From NCBI GenBank assembly GCA_964634325.1, contig CAZWJF010000007.1, forward strand, positions 62,001-126,000: a stretch of DNA of 64,000 nt, given 5' to 3'. Positions 8,016 to 16,789 of this stretch are shown one piece after another. The notes beneath the pieces were generated by a model. It made no database searches. It saw nothing but the letters and a program-made list of their open reading frames with translations, and was not told the DNA's origin. Source of the DNA: JAJXWB01 sp964634325 (GTDB taxonomy: Bacteria > Pseudomonadota > Alphaproteobacteria > Rhizobiales > Beijerinckiaceae). The position numbers and the translations under genes were made by a program. The first letter of the stretch is position 1. Each line of letters starts with the position of its first letter.

Positions 8016-9440
8016 ATGACCGAGACACTGACGCCCGACATCTGCGTGATCGGGGCAGGCGCCGGCGGTCTGTCGGTCGCCGCGGGCGCGGCCAGGCTCG
8101 GCGTCCCGGTCGTCCTGATCGAGAAAGGCGAGATGGGCGGCGATTGCCTGAACGCCGGCTGCGTGCCGTCCAAGACGCTGATCGCGTCGGCGGCGGTCGC
8201 GCAGGCCATGCGGGAGGCCGGCCGCTTCGGCGTCCACGCCGTCGAGCCGCGCGTCGAATGGAACAGGGTTCGGGAGCGCATTCGCGCTGTGATCGCCGGC
8301 ATCGCGCCCAACGATTCTCAGGCGCGCTACGAGGCGATGGGCGTGCGCGTCATTCGGGCGCCGGCGCGCTTCGTGGATTTCAGAACCGTCGAAGCCGGAT
8401 CAGCGACTATCCGCGCACGCCGTTTCGTGCTCGCGACCGGCTCGTCGCCGGCGATCCCGTCCATCCCCGGTCTCGAATTCGTCCGGTACCTCACCAACGA
8501 GACGATCTTCGATCTCGAGGTCTTGCCGCACCGCCTGATCGTGATCGGCGGCGGCCCCGTCGGCCTCGAACTGGCGCAAGCCTTCAGGAGGCTCGGCGTC
8601 GACGTCATCGTGCTCGAAGCCCGCGCGGCCCTGTCGCGCGAAGACCCGGAACTCGCCGCGATCGCTGTCGATCGACTGCGACGCGAAGGGGTCGACATTC
8701 GCGAGAACGTCGAGATCCTGCGGGCCGAACCGCACCCTCAGGGCGCGCGGATCATTCTGGCGGGCCATTCCGTTGAGGAAACGATCGACGGCACGCATCT
8801 GCTGATCGCCGCGGGGCGCGCGCCCAACGTTGAAAATCTCGGCCTGGAGGCGGCCGGCGTGCGGTTCGATCGCGCTGGAGTGAAGACGCGCCGCGGCTTG
8901 CGCACGAGCAATCGCCGCGTCTATGCGGTCGGCGATGTGGCGGGCGGCGCCCAGTTCACCCATGCCGCCAACCATCATGCGGCGCTGGCGCTCAAGCAGA
9001 TCCTGTTCCGCGCGCCTGCGCGGCTGCGCCCCGAGATCGTGCCGCGCGTGACCTTCACCGACCCTGAAATCGCCTGGGTCGGCGTGAGCGAGGAAGAGGC
9101 CCGCGCAAGCAGCAGGCGCGTTCGCATTCTGCGCTGGAGCTTCGCCGACAACGACCGGGCGGAGGCCGAGCGCGCCACGACGGGGCACGTCAAGGCGATC
9201 GTCGCGCGCGACGGCCGCATCCTCGGTTGCGGGATCGTCGGACGTTCGGCCGGCGAATTGATCGCGCCATGGGCGCTGGCCGTCGCGAAGGGGCTTTTGG
9301 CGCAGGATATCGCCAACGCCGTTCTGCCCTATCCGACCCTGTCGGAAGCGTCGCGACGCGCAGCCCTCGGCGTCTACGCGGAAAAGCTGGACAGCCCGCG
9401 CGTGCGCGGCTTGCTTCGGTTTCTGCGCAGGTTCGGGTGA
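8016..9440 (+). CDS. FAD-dependent pyridine nucleotide-disulfide oxidoreductase (mercuric reductase/LPD-like)
   Basis: The 474-residue class I flavoprotein has an N-terminal FAD motif GAGAGGLSVAAGAARLG, redox disulfide Cys44-Cys49 in GGDCLNAGCVPSK, NAD(P) motif GGGPVGLELAQAFRRLG (about 184-200) and FAD site YAVGDVAGG. In the C-terminal dimer-interface motif the usual HPTxxE appears as Y439-PTLSE, so the catalytic His of lipoamide dehydrogenase and glutathione reductase is Tyr, as in mercuric reductases. There is no HMA domain and no terminal vicinal cysteine pair, so Hg(II) reduction is unlikely. The physiological disulfide or other acceptor is unknown. It forms a probable operon with the TVP38 gene before it and the kinase 3 bases after it. 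Confidence 0.88.
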   Translation: MTETLTPDICVIGAGAGGLSVAAGAARLGVPVVLIEKGEMGGDCLNAGCVPSKTLIASAAVAQAMREAGRFGVHAVEPRVEWNRVRERIRAVIAGIAPNDSQARYEAMGVRVIRAPARFVDFRTVEAGSATIRARRFVLATGSSPAIPSIPGLEFVRYLTNETIFDLEVLPHRLIVIGGGPVGLELAQAFRRLGVDVIVLEARAALSREDPELAAIAVDRLRREGVDIRENVEILRAEPHPQGARIILAGHSVEETIDGTHLLIAAGRAPNVENLGLEAAGVRFDRAGVKTRRGLRTSNRRVYAVGDVAGGAQFTHAANHHAALALKQILFRAPARLRPEIVPRVTFTDPEIAWVGVSEEEARASSRRVRILRWSFADNDRAEAERATTGHVKAIVARDGRILGCGIVGRSAGELIAPWALAVAKGLLAQDIANAVLPYPTLSEASRRAALGVYAEKLDSPRVRGLLRFLRRFG

Positions 9441-9443
9441 GCG

Positions 9444-10928
9444 ATGGCGGAAGCGACGTCAGGACGGTTCGAGGCGATCCGCAAGACAGCGGTGCGCATG
9501 CCGCGTTTTGGTTTGGCCGGGCGCGTGCTGCTCCTCATCGTCGCCTTCGTGCTCCTGGCGGAAATCGCGATCTACATTCCCTCCATCGCCAACTTCCGCA
9601 ACAACTGGCTGCGCACACGGTTGTCCGCCGCCTATACGGCGGCGCTCGTCCTGGACGCCTCGCCCGAGGGCATGGCGCCGCAGAGCCTCAAGGCGGCGAT
9701 CCTCGACAGCGTCGGCGCGCGCATGATCGTTCTCAAACGCCCCGACAGCCGGCGCATGCTGGCGGTCGCCGACATGCCGCCGGAAATCGACGAGATGACC
9801 GATTTGCGCGACCTGTCGCCGTGGCAGGCCATCAGCGCGGCGTTTCGCTGCCTGTTCGCGCCGCCAGGCCGCATTCTCGACATCCGCGGCGCGGCGCCGA
9901 TGGGCGCTGAATACGTCGAGGTCGCGCTCGACGAGGCGCCGCTGAAGGCGGCGATGGGCGCGTATTCTCTCAACATCCTGCTCCTGTCGCTGGTCATTTC
10001 GCTCATCGTCGCTCTGCTCGCCGTCATCGCGCTCACCGTCATGGTGCTCGTTCCCGTGCGACGGCTGACCGGCAACGTGATCGCCTTCGCCGCCGCGCCC
10101 GAAGATTCCACGCGGATCATCGCGCCCTCCGGCGCGAGGCACGAGATCGGCGCCGCCGAGGAAGCGCTGGCCGACATGGAGCGCGCGCTGGCGCGCGAGC
10201 TTTCCGAGAAGAAGCATCTCGCCGCGCTCGGTCTGGCGGTGGCCAAGGTCAACCACGATCTGCGCAATATGCTGACGTCGGCGCAGCTCATTTCGGATCG
10301 GCTGGCTTCGGCGTCCGATCCTCTGGTCGCGCGTCTCGCGCCGAAGCTCGTCGGCACGCTCGATCGCGCCATTCGCTTCTGTCAGGCGACGCTGACCTAT
10401 GGGCGTTCGGTCGACGAAGCGCCAACACTGGCGCCGACGCCTTTGCGTCTGCTGGTTGCGGAGGCGGCCGAGACCGCGCTTCTCGGCGCCCGCGCGCCGA
10501 TCGAAATCTGCAACGAGACGCCGCAGGATTTCATCGTCGATATCGATCGCGAGCAGATATTCAGGGCGCTGCTGAACTTGCTGCGCAACGCGGTCGAGGC
10601 GCTCGACAGCGCGGGCGCGACCTCTGGCGCGCCGGCGATCCGAATCAGCGCGACCCGCACGCCGGGCGCGGTGTTGATTGTCGTCGCCGACAACGGGCCG
10701 GGACTGCCGGCGGCGGCGCGAAAGAATCTCTTTTCCGCGTTTCGCGGCTCGGCGCGCCCGGGCGGCACGGGGCTCGGTCTCGCGATCGCCGCCGATCTGG
10801 TGCGCGCCCACGGCGGCGCAATCGCCTTGAAAGCTTTGGACGACGCGGGTTGGCCCGGCGCGGCCTTCGAGATTTCGTTGCCCGCCCGAAAGGCCGCGGA
10901 CGCTCCAAGACGCGGCGATACGGCCTGA
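9444..10928 (+). CDS. Membrane sensor histidine kinase (orphan)
   Basis: The 494-residue kinase has one transmembrane helix at about 27-48 and a second at about 178-204, framing a periplasmic sensor of about 130 residues. A HAMP-like linker, H-box KVNHDLRN with phosphoacceptor His271, N-box LLNLLRNAVEAL, G1 DNGPGL and G2 GGTGLGLAIA follow. It autophosphorylates in response to an extracytoplasmic cue. No response regulator lies within the window on either side, so its partner must be elsewhere. Close spacing (3 bases) to the oxidoreductase suggests co-transcription with the TVP38 module. Confidence 0.93.
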   Translation: MAEATSGRFEAIRKTAVRMPRFGLAGRVLLLIVAFVLLAEIAIYIPSIANFRNNWLRTRLSAAYTAALVLDASPEGMAPQSLKAAILDSVGARMIVLKRPDSRRMLAVADMPPEIDEMTDLRDLSPWQAISAAFRCLFAPPGRILDIRGAAPMGAEYVEVALDEAPLKAAMGAYSLNILLLSLVISLIVALLAVIALTVMVLVPVRRLTGNVIAFAAAPEDSTRIIAPSGARHEIGAAEEALADMERALARELSEKKHLAALGLAVAKVNHDLRNMLTSAQLISDRLASASDPLVARLAPKLVGTLDRAIRFCQATLTYGRSVDEAPTLAPTPLRLLVAEAAETALLGARAPIEICNETPQDFIVDIDREQIFRALLNLLRNAVEALDSAGATSGAPAIRISATRTPGAVLIVVADNGPGLPAAARKNLFSAFRGSARPGGTGLGLAIAADLVRAHGGAIALKALDDAGWPGAAFEISLPARKAADAPRRGDTA

Positions 10929-11046
10929 TCCGGGCGTTTTCGCGAAGGCGGCTGAAGCGGCTTGCCTTTGGCGGCGCGACCGGTTAGACGACTGCTGCCT
11001 CGGCGGTTCGCCGTCCGGGAGGGGTTGGCGATGCTTCGACCCCCGC

Positions 11047-11123
11047 GCGCCCGTAGCTCAGCTGGATAGAGCACCAGACTACGAATCTGGGGGTCAGAGG
11101 TTCGAATCCTTTCGGGCGCGCCA
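11047..11123 (+). tRNA. tRNA-Arg (anticodon ACG)
   Basis: The 77-nt cloverleaf has acceptor stem GCGCCCG/CGGGCGC, discriminator G and an encoded CCA (11121-11123). The D-arm contains AGCTGGATAGAGC. The anticodon stem CCAGA/TCTGG encloses loop CTACGAA with anticodon ACG, which is read as inosine-CG after deamination by TadA. The T-loop GGTTCGAATCC is standard. tRNA-Arg genes are common integration sites, relevant to the unusual genes immediately downstream. Confidence 0.97.
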
Positions 11124-11598
11124 CTTTTCCTTCAACTCGAAGTGTACAGAGACGCACTCGCGTGAACTCCCGTGCAACCGGGAGATGCAGAAGCGCGGGT
11201 GGACGAGAGCCGCGAAGCGGAAGCGGAGCCGGCGGGTTACATCTCGGTTACATGTTGGCGGACGTTCGTCGGGCGAAGCCGGCGCGATCGAGCCGCTCTG
11301 AAGGCGGCTGACGACCGATCAAGCGCCAAGGCCGCCGTGCGGGCGGATAGCCGATGCGCCGGTCATCATCCGCAAAGCGGACGTCGCGAACAGCCGGAGG
11401 GGGCGGGAAACGGACCTTGCTGCGGCCCCACAGCCTGTAAAGAAAACGACTGTTTTATTGACAATTGAGACGGCGGCATTTTGCCCCGAAGTGTCAAACT
11501 GCCGATCCGTCGTGACAAGCAGACTCCGACGACGGACGCGGCGGCTCTGGCGGCCAAAGCGGCGCTCGCTCCCGGTGCGCCGTAGCGAGTGAGGACGC
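11124..11598. other. Intergenic stretch after tRNA-Arg, no supported gene
   Basis: No convincing coding frame is seen. A short hairpin CTCCCG-N6-CGGGAG (11167-11184) lies shortly after the tRNA without a T-run. The segment 11440-11470 is unusually AT-rich for the window. No integrase is visible, and by eye no second copy of the tRNA 3' end was found within the next few kilobases. Confidence 0.5.
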
Positions 11599-12306
11599 TT
11601 AACGTTTCCAAAAAGCCCACCATTTCGCAGCGGACTTGCTGGCGAACAGGTCGTACTTTGGAGTGGCGAGGAAAAGCTGGATAATCAATGGCAGGTAGTT
11701 GCGCTTTGTTTGGCCGAGGAACAGAGCTGTATCCACCTCGCGCCATCTCTTCACCATCCGCATCATATGAAAGCAATCGCGGTTGGCTGTATCGTCGTCG
11801 GCTTCGTCTGCATCATCGAAACCGTGCAGGAACGTTCGCTCTTCCCGATCAAACTCGCGACGCACAGACGCTATATCATCGGCGATCTGTTGATGGTTCT
11901 CCCAAAACTCCTCATAAAATTCATCGAAGAAATCGGCCTCATAATAGGCTACTGTAGCTTCAGATGTATCTACATGTGGGGCTATTCGGTGAAACACTTC
12001 ATCGACGGCACCGCTAAGCCAAATCGACAATTTCAATGCGTTCTTGCTGCCCTTGCTTATCCCATGAAGTTCGCCACTCTGTTTAGCGAAGCGGGTGACA
12101 ATCATCGCCATGGCGTAGGCAAATCGCTCGTATAAAACCGCCATGGTCTGATCGCGATACCGCGCGTCGAAGTCCCAAAGCGGGCCAAGCTTTGCCTTCT
12201 CGTGCTCGCACATGACAGACAGGGCGGCGTGGCACCTATTGAAGCAGAGTTTGAATAGTCCCTCCTTGTCGTCGCCGATTAGCAGGTCGTGAAACTCTTG
12301 CAACAT
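11599..12306 (-). CDS. Hypothetical protein, unrecognised
   Basis: The 235-residue soluble, mostly helical and acidic protein starts MLQEFHDLLIGDD and ends WWAFWKR. It has no signal peptide or membrane helix. A strongly acidic tract (DDADEADDDT) lies around residue 170, and the rest is charged helix with many aromatic residues. I recognise no family. Codon use is less GC-biased than in flanking genes, consistent with horizontal origin. It is on the same strand as, and downstream of, the XRE regulator at 12704, separated by about 400 bases. Confidence 0.65.
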   Translation of the reverse strand: MLQEFHDLLIGDDKEGLFKLCFNRCHAALSVMCEHEKAKLGPLWDFDARYRDQTMAVLYERFAYAMAMIVTRFAKQSGELHGISKGSKNALKLSIWLSGAVDEVFHRIAPHVDTSEATVAYYEADFFDEFYEEFWENHQQIADDIASVRREFDREERTFLHGFDDADEADDDTANRDCFHMMRMVKRWREVDTALFLGQTKRNYLPLIIQLFLATPKYDLFASKSAAKWWAFWKR

Positions 12307-12703
12307 GTAACCCCGCCCTCGGTCGTGTCTGCGCCGATATGGTTGGAGTGCGCACCGTCACCCGACAAAGTGTAGCCGGGAACACGAAGAAAATCTTGAT
12401 CTACGCACCGCCGAGCCGTGCCGTCATTGAGGCCCGCGCCGAAAGTTGTCCAAAAACGAACGTTTTTCATCGACTGGAAAGCCTCTCGCTTAACGCGAGC
12501 GTGGCTGTTGCCGCCCCTGTAGGAAAACCGTCAATCAATCAAATGTCTCGAAACGCCTCTTCAGGAGCGTTTTGTGACATGTCGCAACAGCCGCCTCCGG
12601 TCGATCTTTCGCGTTGGGTCCCGGCCCGGGATCAGACATTCGGCGCTCAGATCGACCGGCCCGCCGTCGTAAGCGCAGCGAACAGGCTCCTTCACGAACC
12701 TGT
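12307..12703. other. Intergenic stretch between the hypothetical gene and the XRE regulator
   Basis: There is no supported gene; a rightward open frame across it has no family signature and overlaps the XRE gene. It holds the symmetrical hairpin at 12544-12579, listed separately. Confidence 0.45.
12544..12579. repeat. Two-part symmetrical inverted repeat
   Basis: TGTC (12544-12547) pairs with GACA (12576-12579) and AAACGC (12551-12556) with GCGTTT (12567-12572), both about the same centre of symmetry with a 10-nt loop. It could be a terminator-like hairpin or a protein-binding site between the two genes of this patch. No T-run follows on either strand. Confidence 0.45.
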
Positions 12704-12943
12704 CTATCTGGTCGCGGACTCCGCCGCCTTCAGTAGCCTAGCGGGGTCTGCCCCCAACAGCCTCGCGATCGACACGAATTCGGCCACGTCGAGCCGCCTC
12801 TCGCGGCCTTCGTACTTGGCCACGAACGACTGAGGCCGGCCGAGCTGCTTGGCCAAAGCCGCCTGCGTGACGCCGGCCTTCTGCCGAGCGCGAACAAGCT
12901 CGTCGAGCGCTCGGTCATAGAACTCGGGGAAAAGGGAGCCCAA
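12704..12943 (-). CDS. XRE-family helix-turn-helix regulator
   Basis: The small Cro/CI-type DNA-binding protein has core RALDELVRARQKAG-VTQAALAKQLGRPQSFVAKYEGRER, followed by helices ending ARLLGADPARLLKAA. The TTG at 12943 is proposed as start (79 residues). An in-frame ATG at 13036 gives 110 residues, but that would leave only 16 bases to the divergent gene at 13053. It would also place two operator-like palindromes inside the coding region, and the extra residues resemble no XRE N-terminus. It is likely autoregulatory. The start is uncertain. Confidence 0.75.
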   Translation of the reverse strand: MGSLFPEFYDRALDELVRARQKAGVTQAALAKQLGRPQSFVAKYEGRERRLDVAEFVSIARLLGADPARLLKAAESATR

Positions 12944-12952
12944 GGCAGGGCC

Positions 12953-13010
12953 GCCAGTTCGAAACTGGCAACTCAGAGAAACCGGAAATCGGATAATCCC
13001 AACTCGGGAT
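12953..13010. promoter_or_regulatory. Pair of palindromes between the XRE gene and the divergent gene at 13053 (candidate operators)
   Basis: GCCAGTT-CGA-AACTGGC at 12953-12969 is a perfect 7-bp-arm inverted repeat. ATCCC-AACTC-GGGAT at 12996-13010 is a second. Both lie between the preferred XRE start (12943) and the ATG at 13053, which is the usual place for Cro/CI-like operators controlling a divergent pair. Confidence 0.55.
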
Positions 13011-13052
13011 ATTTGCTGCACGCTAGCCCCCGCCATCGGGCGGGGCTGCGAA

Positions 13053-13754
13053 ATGAAGCCGCAATATTCCGGCGACGTAAACGACTACCGCAAGTTCGCG
13101 CTACTGCGCATCCTCGCCACCGAGGGCGGCTTCCAGATCGGCGTCTGCTGGCTGCTGACGCCCGACGAAGGCAGCAAGCGGGACTATCTGAAGCAACCCG
13201 ATGCTTGGCGAGGCTTCGACCCCGACCTGTTCGATATGCTCGTCGAAATCGACGAGTGTCGACCGGCAAGCGGGCTCCGGCAGATAGAGCGGGCGAACGC
13301 CGTCGCTGGCGCGCTGTTTTTCGACAAGCTCACGCCGGGCGGCGCGGACGAAAGAAACGGCTTCCACGCGCAATGCATGGCGGCGTTTGCGACGACCGAC
13401 CTTGTCTTCTTCGACCCGGACAATGGGCTGGAGACGAGCGCCTATACCCCAGGAAGCGCCAATTCGCGGAAGCACGTGCGCCTCGTGGAAATCGCCGACC
13501 ATTACAGCGCAGGCAGGTCGGCGCTGATCTATCAGCATTTCCCCAGGATCGAGCGCACGTCTTTCCTCGAGGGCGCCGCCGGCCGTCTTCGGGCTAAATG
13601 CAGCGGCGCGGCTGTCATCGCCTTCCCCACTGCGCACGCCGCGTTCCTGCTGGTCGCAAGGCCCGAGCACAAGCAGCGGGTCGAGGCTGTCAGGGAGGCT
13701 GTCGCCAAGCGGCTGGTCCCGGGCTTATTCGGCGAGCCGGAGGCGCTGGTCTGA
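13053..13754 (+). CDS. Conserved hypothetical protein with KFALLR and DPDNGL motifs
   Basis: The 233-residue soluble protein begins MKPQYSGDVNDYRKFALLRIL. A GVCWLLTPDEGSKRDYL segment follows, with a central LVFFDPDNGLETS block around residues 125-140 and SRKHVRLVEI soon after. The layout recalls widespread uncharacterised proteins often found in accessory regions; I cannot assign an enzymatic activity. The FFDPDNGL strand-loop is reminiscent of, but not diagnostic for, Rossmann methyltransferase motif IV. It is divergent from the XRE gene and probably controlled by it. Confidence 0.75.
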   Translation: MKPQYSGDVNDYRKFALLRILATEGGFQIGVCWLLTPDEGSKRDYLKQPDAWRGFDPDLFDMLVEIDECRPASGLRQIERANAVAGALFFDKLTPGGADERNGFHAQCMAAFATTDLVFFDPDNGLETSAYTPGSANSRKHVRLVEIADHYSAGRSALIYQHFPRIERTSFLEGAAGRLRAKCSGAAVIAFPTAHAAFLLVARPEHKQRVEAVREAVAKRLVPGLFGEPEALV

Positions 13755-13831
13755 GGAGCCAGCTATCGGTCGTGTGCGCCCGGTTTCAGGCATTCACGCC
13801 AGGCCGGAAAGCAGGCCTTCCCAGACCGCCT

Positions 13832-14806
13832 TCAGTCCGCCGCGCCTGCCGCGGCCATGACGCACCGCGCGATCCTGCCATCTGCCGGCTGGAAGACCGG
13901 CGGCGGCTGCAGCTTGCAGCGCTGCTCTGCGATGGGGCAGCGCGGCGCGAAGGCGCAGGCCGTCGGCGCGGCGTCGAGGATTGGCGGCGCGCCGGGGATC
14001 GTCGCGAGTGGCTGCCCTTTCGCTGCGCCATGCGCGTTCGAGGCGAGCAGGCCGCGCGTATAGGGATGGGCCGGCGCCCGCAGCACGTCGCGCACGGCGC
14101 CTGCCTCGACGATCTGGCCGGCGTACATCACGGCCAGCCGATCGCTGATTTCGACGGCGACGCCGATGTCGTGCGTCACAAAGATGACGGACATGCCGAA
14201 TTCACGCTGCAGGTCCCGCAACAGCAGCAGGATCTGGATCTGCACGGTCGCGTCGAGCGCGGTCGTGGGTTCGTCGGCGAGCAGGACCTTCGGCTTGCAG
14301 GACAGCGCGAGCGCGATCATCGCGCGCTGGCGCATCCCGCCGGAGAGCTCGTGCGGATAGGCGGCGAGCCGGCTCTTGGCGGAGGGAATGCGCACGACGT
14401 CGAGCATCTCGAGGGCGCGGGCCTCGGCCGCCTTGCGGCTGCAGCCCTCATGGCGCATCACCGTTTCGGCGATCTGCGCGCCGATCGTGTAGACGGGATC
14501 GAGCGCCAGCGCGGGCTCCTGAAAGATCATGGAGACCGTGCGCCCACGAAACGCAGACAGCGCCTCCCCGTCCAGCGCGAGCACGTCGACGCCGGCGACC
14601 TTCACCTGGCCGGAGATGGTCGTGCGGCGCGCCGGCAGCAGGCGCAGAAGGGCGCGCAGCGTGACGCTCTTGCCCGAGCCGGATTCGCCGAGCAGGCCGA
14701 GGGTCTCGCCATCGCGCAGCTTCAGATCGACGCCGTTGACCGCGTGCACCGTGCGCTCGCCGGAGAAGCGGACGCGCAGGTCCCTGATGTCGACCAGCGC
14801 GCTCAT
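13832..14806 (-). CDS. dppD: Oligopeptide ABC transporter ATP-binding protein DppD/OppD type
   Basis: The 324-residue ATPase has Walker A GESGSGKS, Q-loop FQEPALALDP, signature LSGGMRQRA, Walker B VLLADEP and switch His in THD. The Opp/Dpp C-terminal extension carries four cysteines typical of an Fe-S-like site (CAFAPRCPIAEQRCKLQ...RC). It powers peptide or related solute import. It is the last gene of the leftward operon SBP-B-C-F-D; its ATG overlaps the stop of the preceding ATPase (ATGA at 14803-14806). Confidence 0.94.
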   Translation of the reverse strand: MSALVDIRDLRVRFSGERTVHAVNGVDLKLRDGETLGLLGESGSGKSVTLRALLRLLPARRTTISGQVKVAGVDVLALDGEALSAFRGRTVSMIFQEPALALDPVYTIGAQIAETVMRHEGCSRKAAEARALEMLDVVRIPSAKSRLAAYPHELSGGMRQRAMIALALSCKPKVLLADEPTTALDATVQIQILLLLRDLQREFGMSVIFVTHDIGVAVEISDRLAVMYAGQIVEAGAVRDVLRAPAHPYTRGLLASNAHGAAKGQPLATIPGAPPILDAAPTACAFAPRCPIAEQRCKLQPPPVFQPADGRIARCVMAAAGAAD

Positions 14807-15870
14807 GCAGGTTCCTGCGCAGTTTGCGGCGCCGGACTGCGGCTGTGGCCGCCGCCTGCGACGAACATCAGGCAGGCCGCGCCGTGGCCATCGTCTCCCG
14901 CCGGCGTCAGCGGCGGCGCCTTCTGCCCGCAAACCGCTTCCGCCAAGGGGCAGCGCGGGTGGAAGCGGCAGCCCGCGGGCGGATCGATGGGATTGGGCGG
15001 ATCGCCGGCCAGCGGGGCGGCCTGCGTGCGCCGGTCCGGATCCGACGACGGCATGGCCGACAGCAGCGCGCGCGTATAGGGATGCGCCGCATTGCGCCAG
15101 AGCGACTCCACCGGTCCGTATTCGACGACCTCGCCGAGATACATGACCATCACGCGGTCGGAGATGTAGCGCACCACGTTCAGATCGTGGCTGATGAAGA
15201 TATAGGTGAGGCCGAGGTCCTGCTTGAGATCCACCAGCAAGTTGAGCACTTGCGCCTCGACGGACTTGTCGAGCGCTGAGACGGCCTCGTCGAGAATGAC
15301 GAGGCGCGGCGAGAGCGCGAGCGCGCGCGCGATGTTGACGCGCTGGCGCTGACCGCCGGAAATCTCGTGCGGGTAGCGCCCGCCGAAAATTTCCGGACGC
15401 AGGCCGACGCGCGCCAGCAGGTCGCGCGCGATCCTGCGCGCGGCCTCGGCGGGGACGCCCTGCGCCTTCAGTCCGAAGGTGACGGATTCCTCCACCGTAA
15501 GCCGCGGGTTGAGCGAGGCGTAGCTGTCCTGGAAAACCATCTGCACGCCGCGCCGGAATTCCGAGACCGGCATGTCGCGGCCGCCGACGAGCATGCCGTC
15601 GAACAGGATCTCGCCGGAATCCGGCGGGGCGAGTTGCATCAGCACGCGCGCCGTCGTCGACTTGCCGCAGCCGGATTCGCCGACGATGCCCAGCGTTTCG
15701 CCCTTGGCGACGGAGAAGGTGACGTCGTCGACCGCGCGCACCGTCCTGCGCTTTTCGAACAATCCGCCGCCGACCGGGAAATGCTTTGTGAGATGCTCGA
15801 CCCGGAGAAGCGGCTGGGCCGCGCCGCCGAGATCCTCGAGTTGCGGGAGGGGAGCGAACGCCGGTTCCAT
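14803..15870 (-). CDS. dppF: Oligopeptide ABC transporter ATP-binding protein DppF/OppF type
   Basis: The 355-residue second ATPase of the importer has Walker A GESGCGKS, Q-loop FQDSYASLNPR, signature ISGGQRQRV, Walker B LVILDEA and H-switch SHD. The OppF-type C-terminal CRFHPRCPLAEAVCG block follows. It pairs with the neighbouring DppD-like subunit to form the heterodimeric ATPase. The gene starts 4 bases after the permease stop at 15875. Confidence 0.94.
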   Translation of the reverse strand: MEPAFAPLPQLEDLGGAAQPLLRVEHLTKHFPVGGGLFEKRRTVRAVDDVTFSVAKGETLGIVGESGCGKSTTARVLMQLAPPDSGEILFDGMLVGGRDMPVSEFRRGVQMVFQDSYASLNPRLTVEESVTFGLKAQGVPAEAARRIARDLLARVGLRPEIFGGRYPHEISGGQRQRVNIARALALSPRLVILDEAVSALDKSVEAQVLNLLVDLKQDLGLTYIFISHDLNVVRYISDRVMVMYLGEVVEYGPVESLWRNAAHPYTRALLSAMPSSDPDRRTQAAPLAGDPPNPIDPPAGCRFHPRCPLAEAVCGQKAPPLTPAGDDGHGAACLMFVAGGGHSRSPAPQTAQEPA

Positions 15871-15874
15871 CGGC

Positions 15875-16789
15875 TCAGTTCCTGATGTCCATGGCGCTGC
15901 GCAATCCGTCGCTCAGCAGGTTGAAGCAGATCGAGACCGAGAAGATCATCGCGCCCGGCAGCGCCGCCACCCACGGATTTGTGTAGATCGCCGTGCGCAG
16001 CGTGTTCAGCATCAGTCCCCATTCGGGTTCCGGCGGCTTGACGCCGAGCCCCAGAAAGGAAAGGCCGGCGGCGAGGATCATCGACACCGAGATGAGGCCG
16101 GTCGCATAGACGAAGATCGGCCCCAGCACATTGCCCAGCACATGGGCGCGGATGATGGTGAAGGCGCTGGCGCCGGACGCACGAGCGGCATTGATGAAAT
16201 CCATGTTGCGCACGCCGGTCGTCACGCTTTCCGCCACGCGCGCGATCTGCGGCGTGAAGACGATGGTGAGGGAGACGACGGAATTGACGATGCCCGCGCC
16301 GAGCACGCCCGAGATGGCGATCGCGAGCAGAACCGAGGGAAAGGCGAAGAGCACGTCGACCGTGCGCATGATCGCTGTATTGATCTTGCCGCCGGCATAG
16401 CCGGCGACGAGGCCGAGCGACGTGCCGAGGACGAAGGCGAGAAGGACCGGCGAAATTCCGATGAAGAGCGACAGCCGCCCCCCGTAGACCAGACGCGCGA
16501 TCATGTCGCGGCCGAGTTCGTCGGTGCCGAGCGGAAAGCCGGGCGCGCCGAGGTGCCGCAGGCGACGTATCATCGAACCCTTGTAGGGGTCGGCGAGGCC
16601 GAGATACGGCGCGAGGATCGCGGCGGCGAAGATCAGCAGCAGGATGATGGCGCAGGCCATGCTCGTCCTGTCGCGCAGCAGGCGGCGGCCGACGTTCGCC
16701 CAGTAGCCGCGCGCGGCGCGGTCGACCGGCGGCGTCTCGGCGGGCGCAGGGCTTACGGCGTTGACGTCGACGCGCGCGGCCATTGTCAT
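15875..16789 (-). CDS. dppC: Oligopeptide ABC transporter permease DppC/OppC type
   Basis: The 304-residue inner-membrane permease has an N-terminal cytoplasmic tail, a first helix at about 46-66, the LGTDELGRDMIARLVYGGR motif and five further helices. The EAA loop is around AARASGASAFTIIRAHVLGNV. The ATG at 16789 overlaps the stop of dppB (ATGA), which supports it over the second Met two codons later. It forms the pore with DppB. Confidence 0.94.
   Translation of the reverse strand: MTMAARVDVNAVSPAPAETPPVDRAARGYWANVGRRLLRDRTSMACAIILLLIFAAAILAPYLGLADPYKGSMIRRLRHLGAPGFPLGTDELGRDMIARLVYGGRLSLFIGISPVLLAFVLGTSLGLVAGYAGGKINTAIMRTVDVLFAFPSVLLAIAISGVLGAGIVNSVVSLTIVFTPQIARVAESVTTGVRNMDFINAARASGASAFTIIRAHVLGNVLGPIFVYATGLISVSMILAAGLSFLGLGVKPPEPEWGLMLNTLRTAIYTNPWVAALPGAMIFSVSICFNLLSDGLRSAMDIRN

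Noticed and set aside
5861..8311. 816-codon leftward open frame spanning ilvE, mmsB and the TVP38 gene
   Set aside because: It crosses three well-supported genes in other frames and reads as arginine-rich low-complexity protein.
8016..9440. Mercuric reductase (merA)
   Set aside because: Although Tyr replaces the usual His as in MerA, there is no terminal vicinal cysteine pair, no HMA domain and no mer genes nearby.
11047..13831. Integrated prophage or ICE at tRNA-Arg
   Set aside because: No integrase, no structural or conjugation genes, and by eye no repeated tRNA 3' end; at most a remnant.
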